A stretch of DNA of 64,000 nucleotides from Sphingobacterium daejeonense (GTDB taxonomy: Bacteria > Bacteroidota > Bacteroidia > Sphingobacteriales > Sphingobacteriaceae), in NCBI RefSeq assembly GCF_901472535.1, contig NZ_LR590470.1:4278001-4342000 (forward strand), written 5' to 3'. Below are positions 8,414-20,166 of the stretch, in pieces. Both the position numbers and the translations under genes were made by a program. The notes under the pieces were generated by a model that saw only the letters and a list, made by a program, of their open reading frames with translations, was not told the DNA's origin and did not search any database. Every line of letters starts with the position of its first letter. Positions within the stretch are counted from its first letter, which is position 1.

Positions 8414-11400
8414 ATGATTTATTTTTCTCCATTTTCTAGGAAGAAAAATGTTGGCATTTTATTGACCAATCCTTCCTTAAAAATCTTGCTCACAATGAAG
8501 CTAACCTTGTTACTCTTGACCTGTATATCCTTAGGCGCATATGCCACAGGAAAAGCGCAAAACATCAACTTGAACTTAAACAACACAAGTTTAGAACATA
8601 TTTTAGAAGAAGTTTCTAAACAAAGTAAACTGCGATTGTTTTATGACCAACAAATTCTAAAAAATCTTAAAATTAGACAGATAAATTTTGAGAATGCTTC
8701 GGTATCAACTGTTTTGAGTAAAACTTTGAAAGGTAAAAACCTGACTTTCAAGATTATTGACGGAACTATTGTTATCACTGAAAAGAAACAGACAAACTAT
8801 GAAATCAAAGGTCTTGTAAGTGATATAAATGGACCTCTTCAAGGTGTAACTGTATCAGTTACTCAAACACCAAGTATCCACACTATTACAGATCAAAATG
8901 GACAATATAGCCTTAGAGTACCAGAAAATTCTACTGTTACTTTCCGATATATGGGCTATACTGACCAAGAATTTCAAATCGATCAAAACAGGACGTTAAA
9001 TGTAACTTTAGTTTCTTCGTCTTCTGAACTTGAAGAGATTGTGGTTGTAGGTTATGGTACCAGAAAAAAGCTAATTTAACTGGTGCTGTAGATCAAATTG
9101 ACAGCAAACGTTTGGAAACTTTTAAAACTACTAATCTTGGTGAAGCATTAGCAGGTCAAGTTGCCAATTTAAATATTGGGGTAAGTGATGGAAAACCTGG
9201 TCGAGGAGCATCATTTAATATTCGAGGAAACACTTCTATCAATGGTGGGTCTCCATTAATATTATTGGACGGTGTACCTATTAGTTCCTTTGAATTAAAC
9301 AATATTTCTCCACAAAGCATTGAAAACATATCCATTTTAAAAGATGCTTCTTCAGCTGCTATTTATGGAGCGCCGAGCTGCCTATGGGGTTATATTAATC
9401 ACAACAAAAGAAGGAAAAGATGGAAAACCTCAAATAAACTATAATAATAACTTTAAATGGGGTAAAGCTACTAAAATCCCGAAAGTATATACAGGCTTAG
9501 ATTATCTTGAAATTCAAGAAAAAGAATTCAATGGAAATATCGGTCAAACTTATTATACTGCACCTCAAGTTCAATATCCTTATGATGTAGCAAATAATCC
9601 TTCCTTACCTCCATATGATCTACAAAATATTGGTGGTAAAGCGACTTTACTATTAGGTGGTCCTGTAATTAACTATTATGAGGAATGGTTTAGAGAATTT
9701 ACTCCAGAACAAAACCACAATCTGAGTATCCGCGGTGGAACAGATAAATATAAATATTTTTTAAGTGGGGACTTTAACCACGAGGAAGGAAATTAAAGTT
9801 TAAACCTGAAAAAATCAATCGTTTTAATATTCGTTCAAATAATAGTTATCAGGTTTCTGAATATGTAACCATATTCAGCAAAACATCGGCAACAATGCGC
9901 AGGGATGATATTCCAAATACATATTTATACGGTTTTAGTTCAAATCCTTGGCGTTTTATTGACAACACGAATCCCTTATTGCCAGAAACTATTGAAGTAG
10001 ATGGAAAAACTATACCTACAGACATTGGTTTTTACAGACAATTCATTGAAAAACAATCAGAATACAAAACAAACACATCTAGTTTCTTAAACACATTTGG
10101 GACTGATATCAAACTATTGGAGAATAGTCTTACTCTGCATGCAGATTTATCCTATATGTATTATCATTGGTATAGAAACCGTTGGTGGGATAATACGGGA
10201 CCTTACCTTTCTCACTCTTTCAATAACAGAAATACGATTTTGTCTCATTATGCAGATGCAGGTCCCGCGAAAATTTATAAAAGTAATACTGAATCTGAGA
10301 CATTTAATGTAAATGCATATGCTAACTACAAGAAGTCAGTAGGTTTACACAACTTTGATATCACAACAGGTTTTACTTTTGAAAATTACACCAACCATTA
10401 TGAAACAGTAGCCCATCAAAATCCAATTTTAGGTTTAGATGAACATTCAATTAATCTTGCTACTGGATTATTTGAAGCTAGTGATGATGACGATAAATAT
10501 GCTAACAGAAGTATTTTCTTGAGAACAAACTATAATTTCAATGAAAAATATCTTTTGGAATTGAATGGAATGCATAACCTAACTTCTAAGTTCAGTAAAG
10601 ACAGAAGAGGTGCCTTTTTTGGATCATTTTTCAGCAGCATGGAAGATTTCTGAAGAAAACTTTTTCCAACCAATAAAACCAGTGGTTTAATTCATTAAAA
10701 ATCAGAGGATCATTTGGTGCTCTAGGTAACCAAAACATTGGTTCTTACGATTATCTATCAATCTTAAGCATGAACCGTTCAAATTATCTTTTGGATGGTG
10801 AACAATATACTTATACTTCAGTGCCTAGCCCGAAATCTGAAAATTTCACATGGGAAACATCTAAAACTGTTGATGTAGGCTTGGATGCAACTTTTTTCAA
10901 AGACCGATTGAATTTGGTGTTCGATTATTATCAAAGGAATACTAACAATATGTTAGCGCCTTACCATTCATTACCTTCTGTATATGGTGCTGCAGTTCCT
11001 AAAGAAAACATTGCTTCTTTGCGTAACAGAGGTTGGGAACTAACTGTAGGCTGGCAAGATCAAATCAATGGCAGCCACCCCTTTCCAATACGGAATTAAC
11101 CTTAATCTTTCTGACTACAATGCTGTTATCACAGATTACTATAATCCAACCAATTATTTGGGTGATTATTATATTGGTCAAAATTTAGGTGAGATTTGGG
11201 GATTAAATACCCTAGGGTTCTTCCAAACTGACGAAGAGGCTAAAAATAGTCCAATATTACAAACTAATAGTTACCGTCAATTTGTGAGTGCAGGGACGAT
11301 CAAATTCGAAGATTCAAACAATGACGGTGTCATAAGTCGCGGAGATTGGACTATGGAAAATCATGGTGATTATAGAATCATTGGTAATAGTACTCCACGT

Positions 11401-11919
11401 TATCAATATGGGATCAACTTGAATTTTGCATATCGTGGTTTTGATTTAAGTGCATTCTTTAAGGGTGTTGGAAAACGTGACATTTATCCATCTGCAGAAA
11501 CTTCTCAATTTTGGAGTTCTTATAACAGAAAATACCAAGTTTTACTTGAACATGCAGTAAAAGACCGTTGGACCCCTGAAAATCCAAATGCATATTTTCC
11601 AAAACCTCAAGGATACATCGCATTAGGAAGTAATGACTTAGGAGTTCCCCAAACTCGATATTTACAAAATGCAGCATTTCTTCGTTTAAGCAATATGATT
11701 ATTGGTTATTCGATTCCTGCAAAAGCTTTTAATAATAAAATCTCTAATCTTAGAATTTATGCTGCAGGAACAAATCTGTTTGAATGGACTAAGTTGCATG
11801 ACACATTAGATCCTGAAGGGCTTGCAAAAGATCCTGATGCTGATCAGGGAAATGTGGGAATGGGAACAGCCTATCCTATTCAGAGAACCTTTGCATTTGG
11901 AATTGAACTTGGATTTTAA
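8414..11919 (+). CDS. SusC/RagA TonB-dependent receptor with STN domain (five frameshifts)
   Basis: Outer-membrane active transporter, about 1168 residues when rejoined. Order: signal peptide (MKLTLLLLTCISLGAYATG, start probably ATG 8414 with an N-terminal extension), STN domain (INLNLNNTSLEHILEEVSKQ onward, about 55-130) that signals to FecR, a carboxypeptidase-regulatory-like domain (YEIKGLVSDINGPLQGVTV), the ELEEIVVVGYGT TonB-box region, the plug (FNIRGNTSINGGSPLILLDG) and the beta-barrel, ending TFAFGIELGF. Breaks lie near 9070, 9375, 9795, 10650 and 11085; the protein sequence continues across each, so the gene was recently whole or is misread. Its partner lipoprotein SusD follows 11 bases on. 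The substrate is probably an oligosaccharide, but no glycoside hydrolase is linked to identify it. Confidence 0.9.
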
Positions 11920-11930
11920 AATTTGAAATT

Positions 11931-13682
11931 ATGAAAACTAAATATATTATCTTTAGCTTATTAACATTTGTTTTTTGCTCCTGCGAATCTCAATTTGACA
12001 TATACCCCGAAACTCAAGTTGCTGAATCACCTGCTCTTTTTAAAAATGAAGCTAGTTTAAAAACCTTTACAGATGGTTTTTACAACAATCTTGATTTTAA
12101 CTCTATTAAAGAGGACAAAAAACTCTGATAATATGGAACATATTACAACTCCTCCTACCATCCGAACATCCAACTATACTATGCCTACCGCATTAGGAAG
12201 TGGTGGTTGGAGCTGGGGAGAGCTTAGAAACCTCAACTACTTTATACAGAATGTGAATCTACACACCGAAGATGTCGCATTAAAAAACAAAAACCTAGCG
12301 GTAGCCAAGTTTTTCAGAGCTTGGTTTTATTTCAAAAAAGTTAGAGCTTTCGGCGATGTTCCTTGGTATTCTGAACCACTAAAAACATCTGATGAAGAAT
12401 TATTATATAAAGGACGTGACCCAAGAACCTTAGTTATGGATAGCGTAATGCAAGATTTAGACTTTGCAATTGCTAACCTAGGTGATGGAACGAGCAAAAA
12501 CAGGGTAACAAAATGGACAGCATTAGCACTTAAATCTAGAATTGCACTTTTTGAAGGAAGTTACCGGAAATATCATAAATACGCTAATCTTCCTGCTGCA
12601 GATAGATTTATAATTGCGGCAAAGGTTGCGGCAAAAACATTAATAGATTCTAAAAAATATAGCTTATATAGTACTGGAAAAACAGAAACAGATTATGCAA
12701 GCATGTTTCAGGCAGCTGCAGGCCCAACCAATGAGGTTATATTAGCTCGTTCTTCAAGTCAGAATTTCATTTATTACACCCCAGAATTTACTTCTACTTC
12801 TAATGGTAATTATGGAGCTACACACTCTTTAATCAGCGATTATGCCATGATAGATGGAAATTCCTATTACAGTGCAAATGATGGTAAAATAGAAACCAAG
12901 TCCTATTTTGAAGAATTTCAGAATAGAGATTTCAGATTGAAGCAATCTGTTGTTTTCCCAGGTTATATTAGAATAGGAACAACTAATATTGCAGTAAATG
13001 ATTTTGCTGAAAACAGAACTGGTTATCAAGTCACAAAACGGGTTGGACCACCAATTGAGGACCAAGGAAGTGATAGTCGTGACGCTATTCTCATGAGATA
13101 TGCTGAAGTATTATTAAACTACGCTGAAGCACGAGCTATCCTTGGTGAATTAAATCAAGAAGATCTAGATTTGACTGTTAATGCACTAAGGAAAAGAGCA
13201 GGAATTAATCAACCACTAACAATGCCTTTGAAAACTGACCAACTTCAGTTAAATAGATATAAAAGAACAACTGATGCAAATGTTTTAGAGATTTGTCGGA
13301 GCGCCGAGTTGAACTTGCCTTTGAAGGTTTACGTAAGGATGATTTGCTTAGATGGAATGAGGGCCACTTATTCAGAACGGAATATTCCGGTATATATATT
13401 AAGGGGTTTAACCAATTAATAGACTTGGATAATGACGGTAAACCAGATCTGTATGTTATTAAAAGTACTGACAATGCACCATCTGACAAGGTATCTGGGG
13501 TACAATATTTCAAACTTTCCTCAGTGAATGGTTTAACAGAAGGAGAATCAGGAAGATTAACGCCATATAAGAACGCTAAAAAACCGTTCGAAAACTGGGA
13601 ATATTTGAACCCAATTCCAATTGAGGAACTCACGCTTAATCCAAAATTAAAACAAAACGAAGGTTGGGATAAAATCAATTAA
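11931..13682 (+). CDS. SusD/RagB nutrient-binding lipoprotein (two frameshifts)
   Basis: The N-terminus (KTKYIIFSLLTFVFCSC) is a lipoprotein signal with the lipobox before Cys19, so the protein is exported to the cell surface and capped on the SusC barrel. The helical TPR-like scaffold is typical: LRNLNYFIQNVN, AKFFRAWFYFKKVRAFGDVP, WTALALKSRIALFEGSYRKY, LMRYAEVLLNYAEARAILGE and the C-terminal SERRVELAFEGLRKDDLLRW. Frame changes occur near 12110-12120 (A6 run) and near 13295; they cancel out and the total of about 584 residues is normal. It forms the substrate-binding lid of the transporter encoded just upstream. Confidence 0.92.
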
Positions 13683-13684
13683 TC

Positions 13685-14578
13685 ATGAAAAGAATCTGCA
13701 TATTATTAATCCTATTATTTATTGCCTTTAATAATTCGTTTGGACAACAAGTTCTGAAAAAAGGCTTCTTGGTAGCTTGTGGTGACGATAAATTATTTAT
13801 TATTGACCCCAATAAATCAAACAATAATCATACTGAAATCATCTGGAAATGGGTAGTCTCTGAAGCAAAATCATTGCCGGCAGAATACATTCCTCTATTA
13901 AAAAGCCTTGATGAGTGTAAACCAGTGATGGGAAATAAAAAAATCCTAGTCAATTCATCCTCTGGAGCGACAATACTCGTAGACATTGCATCAAAGGATG
14001 TAGAATTTTACGCAAAGACTCCTATGTCCCATTCTGTAGATTTATTGCCCAAAAACAGAATTGTTGTTGCAAATTCTACTCATCCTAAGGGCAACTCAAT
14101 AGAATTATATGACCTCAATAAAAATGAAAAAGTTTTATTTACCGATTCACTTTATTCAGGTCACGGTGTAGTGTGGAACCCTAAAGATAATTTACTATAT
14201 GTTTTGGGATATCAACTTCTAAAAACTTATTCATTGATAAATTGGGACACTGAAAATCCAAGTTTAAAATTAGAATCTTCGTGGAGAATTTCGGACAAAA
14301 GTGGGCATGATCTTTTCCGTATCGATGCTGATAATTTTTTAATATCAACGCATAATTCAGTTTTTTTATTTAATACCAGTATTAAATCATTCACTGATTT
14401 CACACTATTGAAAGGCAAAAAAGACGTTAAATCAGTAAATTATTACCCAAAAAACAATTCATTGATTTATACTATTGCAGAGGAAAGTTGGTGGACAGAA
14501 AACATTTATATGGTCAACCCAAACAAGACTATTAAATTGCCGAATCTAAAATTATATAAAGTTCGAAAAGCAATTTAG
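13685..14578 (+). CDS. Secreted beta-propeller-like protein (DUF6528-like)
   Basis: A 297-residue protein with a signal peptide (residues 1-20, ending NSFGQ). The mature part repeats short beta motifs (FLVACGDDKLFIIDP, ATILVDIASKDVEFY, HSVDLLPKNRIVVANS, GHGVVWNPKDNLLYVLG, GHDLFRIDADNFLISTH), spaced like blades of a beta-propeller. From memory this matches the DUF6528 group often found behind susC/susD pairs; the exact family name needs a profile search. It starts 2 bases after the susD stop and so belongs to the same transcript. It might bind or process the imported glycan at the periplasmic or outer face. No catalytic residues could be picked out. Confidence 0.65.
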   Translation: MKRICILLILLFIAFNNSFGQQVLKKGFLVACGDDKLFIIDPNKSNNNHTEIIWKWVVSEAKSLPAEYIPLLKSLDECKPVMGNKKILVNSSSGATILVDIASKDVEFYAKTPMSHSVDLLPKNRIVVANSTHPKGNSIELYDLNKNEKVLFTDSLYSGHGVVWNPKDNLLYVLGYQLLKTYSLINWDTENPSLKLESSWRISDKSGHDLFRIDADNFLISTHNSVFLFNTSIKSFTDFTLLKGKKDVKSVNYYPKNNSLIYTIAEESWWTENIYMVNPNKTIKLPNLKLYKVRKAI

Positions 14579-14584
14579 ATTTTT

Positions 14585-14617
14585 AAAAAGGTGACCAAAA
14601 AATGGTCACCTTTTTAT
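14585..14617 (+). terminator. Rho-independent terminator of the sigma/fecR/susCD locus
   Basis: A perfect 13-base stem AAAAAGGTGACCA (14585-14597) / TGGTCACCTTTTT (14603-14615) with a 5-base loop and a T run in its 3' arm. It sits 6 bases after the stop codon of the beta-propeller gene. The A run on the other side makes it potentially bidirectional. Confidence 0.93.
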
Positions 14618-14769
14618 TATTCGATCTGCACTTTTGTAAAAATTTTATTAAACAGGACGGTACAGGACACCATACATAAATTATAAAGGTATATTTGGTT
14701 TAACCTGAATTGTCAGCTTTGGGCTGATCAATTCATATAGATCTAAACAATACCCTACATTTATTTATT

Positions 14770-17700
14770 ATGGCTTCTTTAAAGAACCTGATTATACTTT
14801 CTTTTGCCCTAATCCTTTTTGGCTGTACACATAAACCTACTATGAAACCTGTAAAGATCCATAAAGGGTCTCGTATAGTACTAATTGGGAACAATTTAGG
14901 CTCAAGAATGATGGAATATGGAGATTTCGACACTGAACTTCATACTCGGTTTCCAGACAGCAATCTATTTATAAGAAACATCAGTAGCCCTGGAAACACG
15001 GCAGGTTTCCGACCGCATCCATCACGGAATTCACCATGGGCATTTCCGGGAGCAGAAAAATTTAATCCTGAATTTGATATCAATACGGGAAGTGAGGGGC
15101 ATTTTCCCACTGAAGACGAATGGTTAACCACATTAAAACCCGACGTTATAATTGGTTTCTTTGGGTACAATGAATCTTTCCGTGGTGAAGAGGGATTGCA
15201 AGATTTCAAAGGTGAGATAGCTGCATTTATTGATCATACGCAGAATCAAGATTATAATGGAGGGAAAGGCACTCAATTGATTTTGATATCTCCAATAGCA
15301 TTTGAGGATCTTTCAAATAAATATGATCTTCCAGACGGAAAAGAAATCAACAAAAACCTTAAACTGTACACTGATGCTATGAAGCAAATTGCTCAGGAAA
15401 AGAAAGTTCCTTTTCTTGATGTATATGGAGTTACCAGCAAATGGATAGACCAGGGTTCAGATGATCTCACTATCGATGGCTCACAGTTATCTGAAAAATC
15501 TTATGCAAGATTTGCGGGTTATTTGGTTAGCAGCATTTTTGGTAAAGGAGATGGAAAAAATTCTGAACATAAGGATAAAATCAAAGCGGCTGTATTAGAA
15601 AAGGACTTTATTTGGACTGAAGACTTTAAAATTCCGAATGGTGTTCATGCTTATGGTCGTAGGTTTAACCCATTTGGTCCTGAAAAATTATCCGTTTGAA
15701 ATCCAGAAATTACGGCAAATGGGTGAAATTAGAGATACTGCAATCTGGATGGCGGCCAAAGGTGAGGCTTATGATCTAGCCAAAATGGATCAAAATACCT
15801 TAAAGTTACCAGAGGTTATGACTAATTTCGATTTTGGTCAAGATCCAAATTCCAAGTATTTATATGGCGAAGAGGCTTTAGCAAAATTCCATACTGCTCC
15901 AGGTTACAAAATAGACCTTTTTGCTTCGGAGAAAGAATTTCCAGACCTAGCTAATCCTGTTCAAATCTCATTTGATTCTAAGGGCAGGTTATGGGTTGCG
16001 ACGATGCCGAGCTATCCCCATTGGAAGGCAGGAGATGGAAAGCCTAATGACAAAATCATTATTCTTGAGGATACTGATGGCGATGGAAAAGCAGATAAAC
16101 AATCTGTTTTTGCGGACAACCTGCACTTACCTATAGGTTTTGAGTTTGCTCCCGAAGGTGTTTATTTATCTCAGGGGAAGAATTTAGTTTTACTAAAAGA
16201 CACTGATAATGATAGCAAGGCAGATGTTAAAGAATTAATTCTAAGTGGGTTTGATGACCATGACACGCACCATGCTCATAGTGCATATACGATGGATCCA
16301 TCAGGTGCTATTTTCATGGCAGAAGGGGTATTTTTGCATACCAATGTTGAAACATCCTATGGTCCAATCAGAGGTGTCAACGGTGGTTTTTACAGATATT
16401 CACCACAGAATAAAAAACTGGAACGAGTAGCTCAGGTTTCTATTCCAAAACCCTTGGGGTATAGCAACAGATAAATGGGGACAAACGTTATATCTAGAAA
16501 CATCAGGTCCTGATGTGAGATGGATGTTGCCAGGAAGCAGCAAGCCTAGATATGGTGAGGCAAATGATAAATCATTCAGCCTAGTAGAAGAAAAACATAA
16601 AGTAAGACCTACCTCAGGTTTGGAATTTATTTCCTCAAGACACTTCCCGGATGATGTTCAAGGAGATTATCTTCTAAACAATACGATTGGATTCTTGGGT
16701 GCAAAGCAACACACCTTTGAAGATGACGGTACAGGATATAAATCAAGACATCGGCAGGATCTTTTTTGGTCTGACGACAAGAATTTCAGACCTGTAGATT
16801 TAGAATTTGCACCGGATGGCTCTCTATATGTTGTTGATTGGCACAATATGTTGATTGGTCATATGCAACATAATGCTAGGGATCCGCTTAGAGATCATGT
16901 TCATGGTAGAATTTATCGAGTTACTTATCCTTCGAGACCGTTGGTAAAACCTGCAAAAATCGATGGAGCTACTATTGATGAGCTTTTGGAGAACCTGAAA
17001 TTGCCCGAGGATAGAACCCGGTATAGGACCCGCAGCGAACTTAGAATGCGAAATGCCACTGATGTTGCGAAAAAGGCAACAGATTGGGCAAACAAATTAG
17101 ATAAAAATGACCCAAAATATCTTCAGAATCTAACTGAAGCTATGTGGGTAACATGGGGAGCAAATAAAATTAATGCAGACCTTGTTCAAAAATTGTTGGC
17201 GTCGAATGATTATCATGCACGTGCAGCTGCCGTTCACGCGATTAGATATAATACGGACAAAATCAAAAACTACAAGGAGTTGCTGGCAAAAAGCAGCCAA
17301 AGATGAAAATGGCCGTGTAAAATTGGAACTTATCACAGCAGCCTCATGGTTAAAACCGGCAGAAGGAATCGATCTAATGGATGCAATTGATACGACTAGC
17401 CTGGATATTTGGAATAAACCAGCTTATATCAATTCATTTTCTCACTTGAACAATAAATCTGTTAAAGAAAAAAACAGAACCAAGTAAAACAACAACTAAA
17501 CTAACTGGCCAATCATTTGAACAATATAAAAGGGGGGCTGTGATCTATGCTAAAGAAGGCTATTGTATCACCTGTCACCAACCGAATGGGAAAGGCTTGG
17601 ATGTTTCGGGATTCCCACCTTTAAATGCTAGTAAATGGGTTACTGGCAGTGAAGACCGATTGATAAAATTAACTCTTAATGGCCTTTTGGGTCCGATTGA

Positions 17701-17929
17701 GGTCAATGGCAAGAAATATCCCGGTCAAGTACCCATGACTCCGTTTGGAATGATGCTGAATGACCAAGAAATTGCAGATGTTTTAACTTTTGTGAGAAAC
17801 TCATTTGGAAATGAGGCTCCTGCGGTTTCGGCAGCAAAAGTAAAAGAAATACGTGCCTCAATTCAGGATAAAAAAGGATTTTACTCGCCAGAGGAATTAT
17901 TGAAAGCGCATCCTCTAGAAAAGGAATAA
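14770..17929 (+). CDS. Fused GDSL-like hydrolase / PVC-type dehydrogenase / cytochrome c lipoprotein (four frameshifts)
   Basis: About 1053 residues when rejoined. A lipoprotein signal (LILFGC) is followed by a GDSL/SGNH-like domain (IVLIGNNLGSRMMEY, PDVIIGFFGYNESF, TIDGSQLSEKSY; about 30-280). Then comes a PVC-type membrane-bound dehydrogenase beta-propeller (FASEKEFPDLANPVQISFDS, LWVATMPSYPHW, EDTDGDGKAD, FAPDGSLYVVDWHNMLIGHM), a HEAT-like helical stretch (about 740-880), and a C-terminal c-type cytochrome with the heme motif CITCH and axial-ligand candidates in VPMTPFGMML. Breaks lie near 15690, 16450, 17290 and 17470, mostly A or C runs. Such proteins oxidise a sugar or alcohol and pass electrons to the fused heme. 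The first domain has no clear GDS nucleophile (GNN at its place), so it may only bind. The next three genes are probably in the same operon. Confidence 0.82.
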
Positions 17930-17944
17930 CTATAAAAACAGAAT

Positions 17945-18799
17945 ATGAATAAAATTGGATTTAATATTTTACCATGGACAGCTGGAGTATCCTCGAACAC
18001 ATTTCCTATCCTTGATCGGTTGAAGTCAATTGGATACGATGGCATTGAAGTTCTTATTGGATCTCCAGAGGAAAAAGAATATAAAGCATTAGCTGCTCAT
18101 GCCAAGAGCTTAGGACTAGAAACAAATGCTGTAACAGTTGTCGGGGAACATGAAAATCCAATTTCAAACAATAGAGAGGTTAGACAAAAGGGTGTTGAGA
18201 GATTAAAGTGGATTATAGATCGAGCTCATGATTTAGGTTCGAAAATATTATGCGGGCCCTTTCATTCTGCTCATAGTGTATTTACCCGAGCCGCAGCGAC
18301 CGAACAGGAATATGAGTGGGCAGCTGAGGCGTTGCGAATTGCAGGAGATCATGCCCAACAGGCAGGAATTATCTTAGCACCAGAAGCTGTAAATAGGTTT
18401 GAGAATTATTTGGCAAGTTGTGTCGACCATTTGGTTCATCTAGTACAATTGGTGGACCATCCGCATGTAAAAGCCATGTATGATACACACCATGCCAATA
18501 TTGAAGAAAAAAATGTTACCTGTTCTATCCAGAAAATAGCTCCTCATTTAGCGCATGTCCATATCAGTGAAAATGACCGCGGTACCCCAGGGAAAGGTTT
18601 GGTTCATTGGGATGAGGTTTTTACAGCCTTAAATGACATCAACTATCAGGGTTGGTATACAATCGAAGCATTTTCAAGAGCGGATCCAGATTTTGCGAAT
18701 GCCATCAATGTTTGGCGTGAATATTCTGATCCTTGGGAAATTGCAGAATATGGATATCACTTTATAAAATCCAATCTAGAAAAATTTGAAAAAAAATAA
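17945..18799 (+). CDS. Sugar phosphate isomerase/epimerase-like TIM-barrel protein
   Basis: A 284-residue protein of the xylose-isomerase-like TIM-barrel superfamily. Visible elements are IGYDGIEVLIGSPEE (strand 1-2 loop), CGPFHSAHSVF, a metal-binding candidate ILAPEAVNRFENYLAS (Glu), AMYDTHHANIEE (Asp and His), HVHISENDRGTPGKG (His/Glu) and GWYTIEAF (Glu). Together these make the usual Glu-Asp-His-Glu metal site of ketose 3-epimerases such as tagatose/allulose 3-epimerase. No signal peptide, so cytoplasmic. It starts 15 bases after the cytochrome-fused dehydrogenase gene and is followed by an MFS transporter, which fits processing of a keto-sugar. The precise substrate is unknown. Confidence 0.85.
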   Translation: MNKIGFNILPWTAGVSSNTFPILDRLKSIGYDGIEVLIGSPEEKEYKALAAHAKSLGLETNAVTVVGEHENPISNNREVRQKGVERLKWIIDRAHDLGSKILCGPFHSAHSVFTRAAATEQEYEWAAEALRIAGDHAQQAGIILAPEAVNRFENYLASCVDHLVHLVQLVDHPHVKAMYDTHHANIEEKNVTCSIQKIAPHLAHVHISENDRGTPGKGLVHWDEVFTALNDINYQGWYTIEAFSRADPDFANAINVWREYSDPWEIAEYGYHFIKSNLEKFEKK

Positions 18800-18859
18800 G
18801 TTATCTTGTATCTTGTTGTACAATCAACACTTAAATTTTAACCACAAATAAACCACATT

Positions 18860-20119
18860 ATGAGTAAACAAGTTAACCCTAGTGCCTTATTTTTAGGAAG
18901 CTGTTTAGCCCTAATTACAACAGGTCTTACCTTTTCGATCAGAGCAGGAATTCTTCCTCAGCTGGGAGAAAGTTTTAATCTTAGCGCTGAACAGTTGGGA
19001 TTCATCAATTCCATGTGGTTCTTAGGATTTCCAATTTCCATGATATTAGGAGGGATTTTTTATTATAAAATCGGACCTGCCAACATCATGCGATTTGCAT
19101 TTGTATCTCACACCTTAGGGATTTTGCTAACCATCTTTGCATCAGGCTATACCACTTTACTGATTTCGACTTTATTTATTGGTTTAGGAAATGGTTGTAC
19201 TGAGGCGGCGTGTAACCCATTGATTGCGGATTTATATTCCGGCAAAAAGATGGATAAAATGCTGAACAGATTCCATATGTGGTTCCCTGGAGGAATTGTA
19301 TTGGGAAGTTTGATATCATTAGGAATGACAGAAATGGGAGCTTCATGGCAAACTCAAATGTGGGTCATAATGATTCCTACGATCCTATACGCGATTATTT
19401 TTTACGGAAAAGCATTCCCTCAACCAAAACAAGAAAGTGCAACTTCGCTGTCCAACAATGTTAAGGCGATGTTCTCTCCTACCTTTATTTTCTTATTCTG
19501 CTGTATGGCATTAACAGCCATTTCAGAATTTGGACCTCAACAATGGGTAGGTATTATCATGGCAAATAGTGGAGCAAGTCCAATGTTAGTATTGGCTCTT
19601 GTTACCGGAGTTATGGCAGTGGGTAGATTCTTTGCTGGTCCGGTTGTCAAAGCATTAGGCCAAACAGGGGTATTATTGGCAGGCGCTATTTTTGCTACCA
19701 TCGGAGTTTATTTGTTCTCCATTGCAACAGGTGGTTTAGTTTATGTTGCTGCATTATTATTTGCAATTGGAGTATGTTATTTCTGGCCTACCATGATCGC
19801 TACTACTGCACAGAGAGTTCCATTAAGTGGAGCAATAGGTATGTCTGTGATTGGTGGAGTAGGTATGTTCTCAACATCTATTTTCCAACCGATTATTGGT
19901 CGTTGGATCGACCAGTCAAAAGCTGCAGTACAGCAATCAGGAGCGGTTGTAGAAAACCTCGATTTGGCAGTTGGACAAGCTACGCTCGCAAAATTAGCCT
20001 TATTCCCTGGAGTCTTGATTATTATATTCTTATTCTTCTATTTTTGGCAAAAAAGAACATATCAACCAGTTCATGATGAAGAAACAGGAAATATCGACCC
20101 ACAAGTTGAAACTACTTAA
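18860..20119 (+). CDS. MFS transporter, probably sugar
   Basis: A 419-residue membrane protein with about 12 hydrophobic segments. The first half holds TTGLTFSIRAGILPQLGESF and FLGFPISMILGGIFYYKIGP (the TM2-3 loop). The middle loop lies around PKQESATSLSNNVKAMFSP, and the second half has WVGIIMANSGASPMLVLALV. The protein ends in a hydrophilic tail. Two half-repeats of six helices are typical of the major facilitator superfamily; similarity to nucleoside/sugar proton symporters is only general. It lies 60 bases after the isomerase gene and 23 before the ThuA-like gene region, so it probably moves the substrate or product of the neighbouring dehydrogenase. Confidence 0.88.
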   Translation: MSKQVNPSALFLGSCLALITTGLTFSIRAGILPQLGESFNLSAEQLGFINSMWFLGFPISMILGGIFYYKIGPANIMRFAFVSHTLGILLTIFASGYTTLLISTLFIGLGNGCTEAACNPLIADLYSGKKMDKMLNRFHMWFPGGIVLGSLISLGMTEMGASWQTQMWVIMIPTILYAIIFYGKAFPQPKQESATSLSNNVKAMFSPTFIFLFCCMALTAISEFGPQQWVGIIMANSGASPMLVLALVTGVMAVGRFFAGPVVKALGQTGVLLAGAIFATIGVYLFSIATGGLVYVAALLFAIGVCYFWPTMIATTAQRVPLSGAIGMSVIGGVGMFSTSIFQPIIGRWIDQSKAAVQQSGAVVENLDLAVGQATLAKLALFPGVLIIIFLFFYFWQKRTYQPVHDEETGNIDPQVETT

Positions 20120-20166
20120 AATCCAATAACTTAAAAAAAATAATGATACTAAGCCTCAGAACAAAA

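Noticed and set aside
12829..13065. Minus-strand open frame inside susD
   Set aside because: Shadow of the susD coding strand; hydrophobic and low-complexity with no domain.
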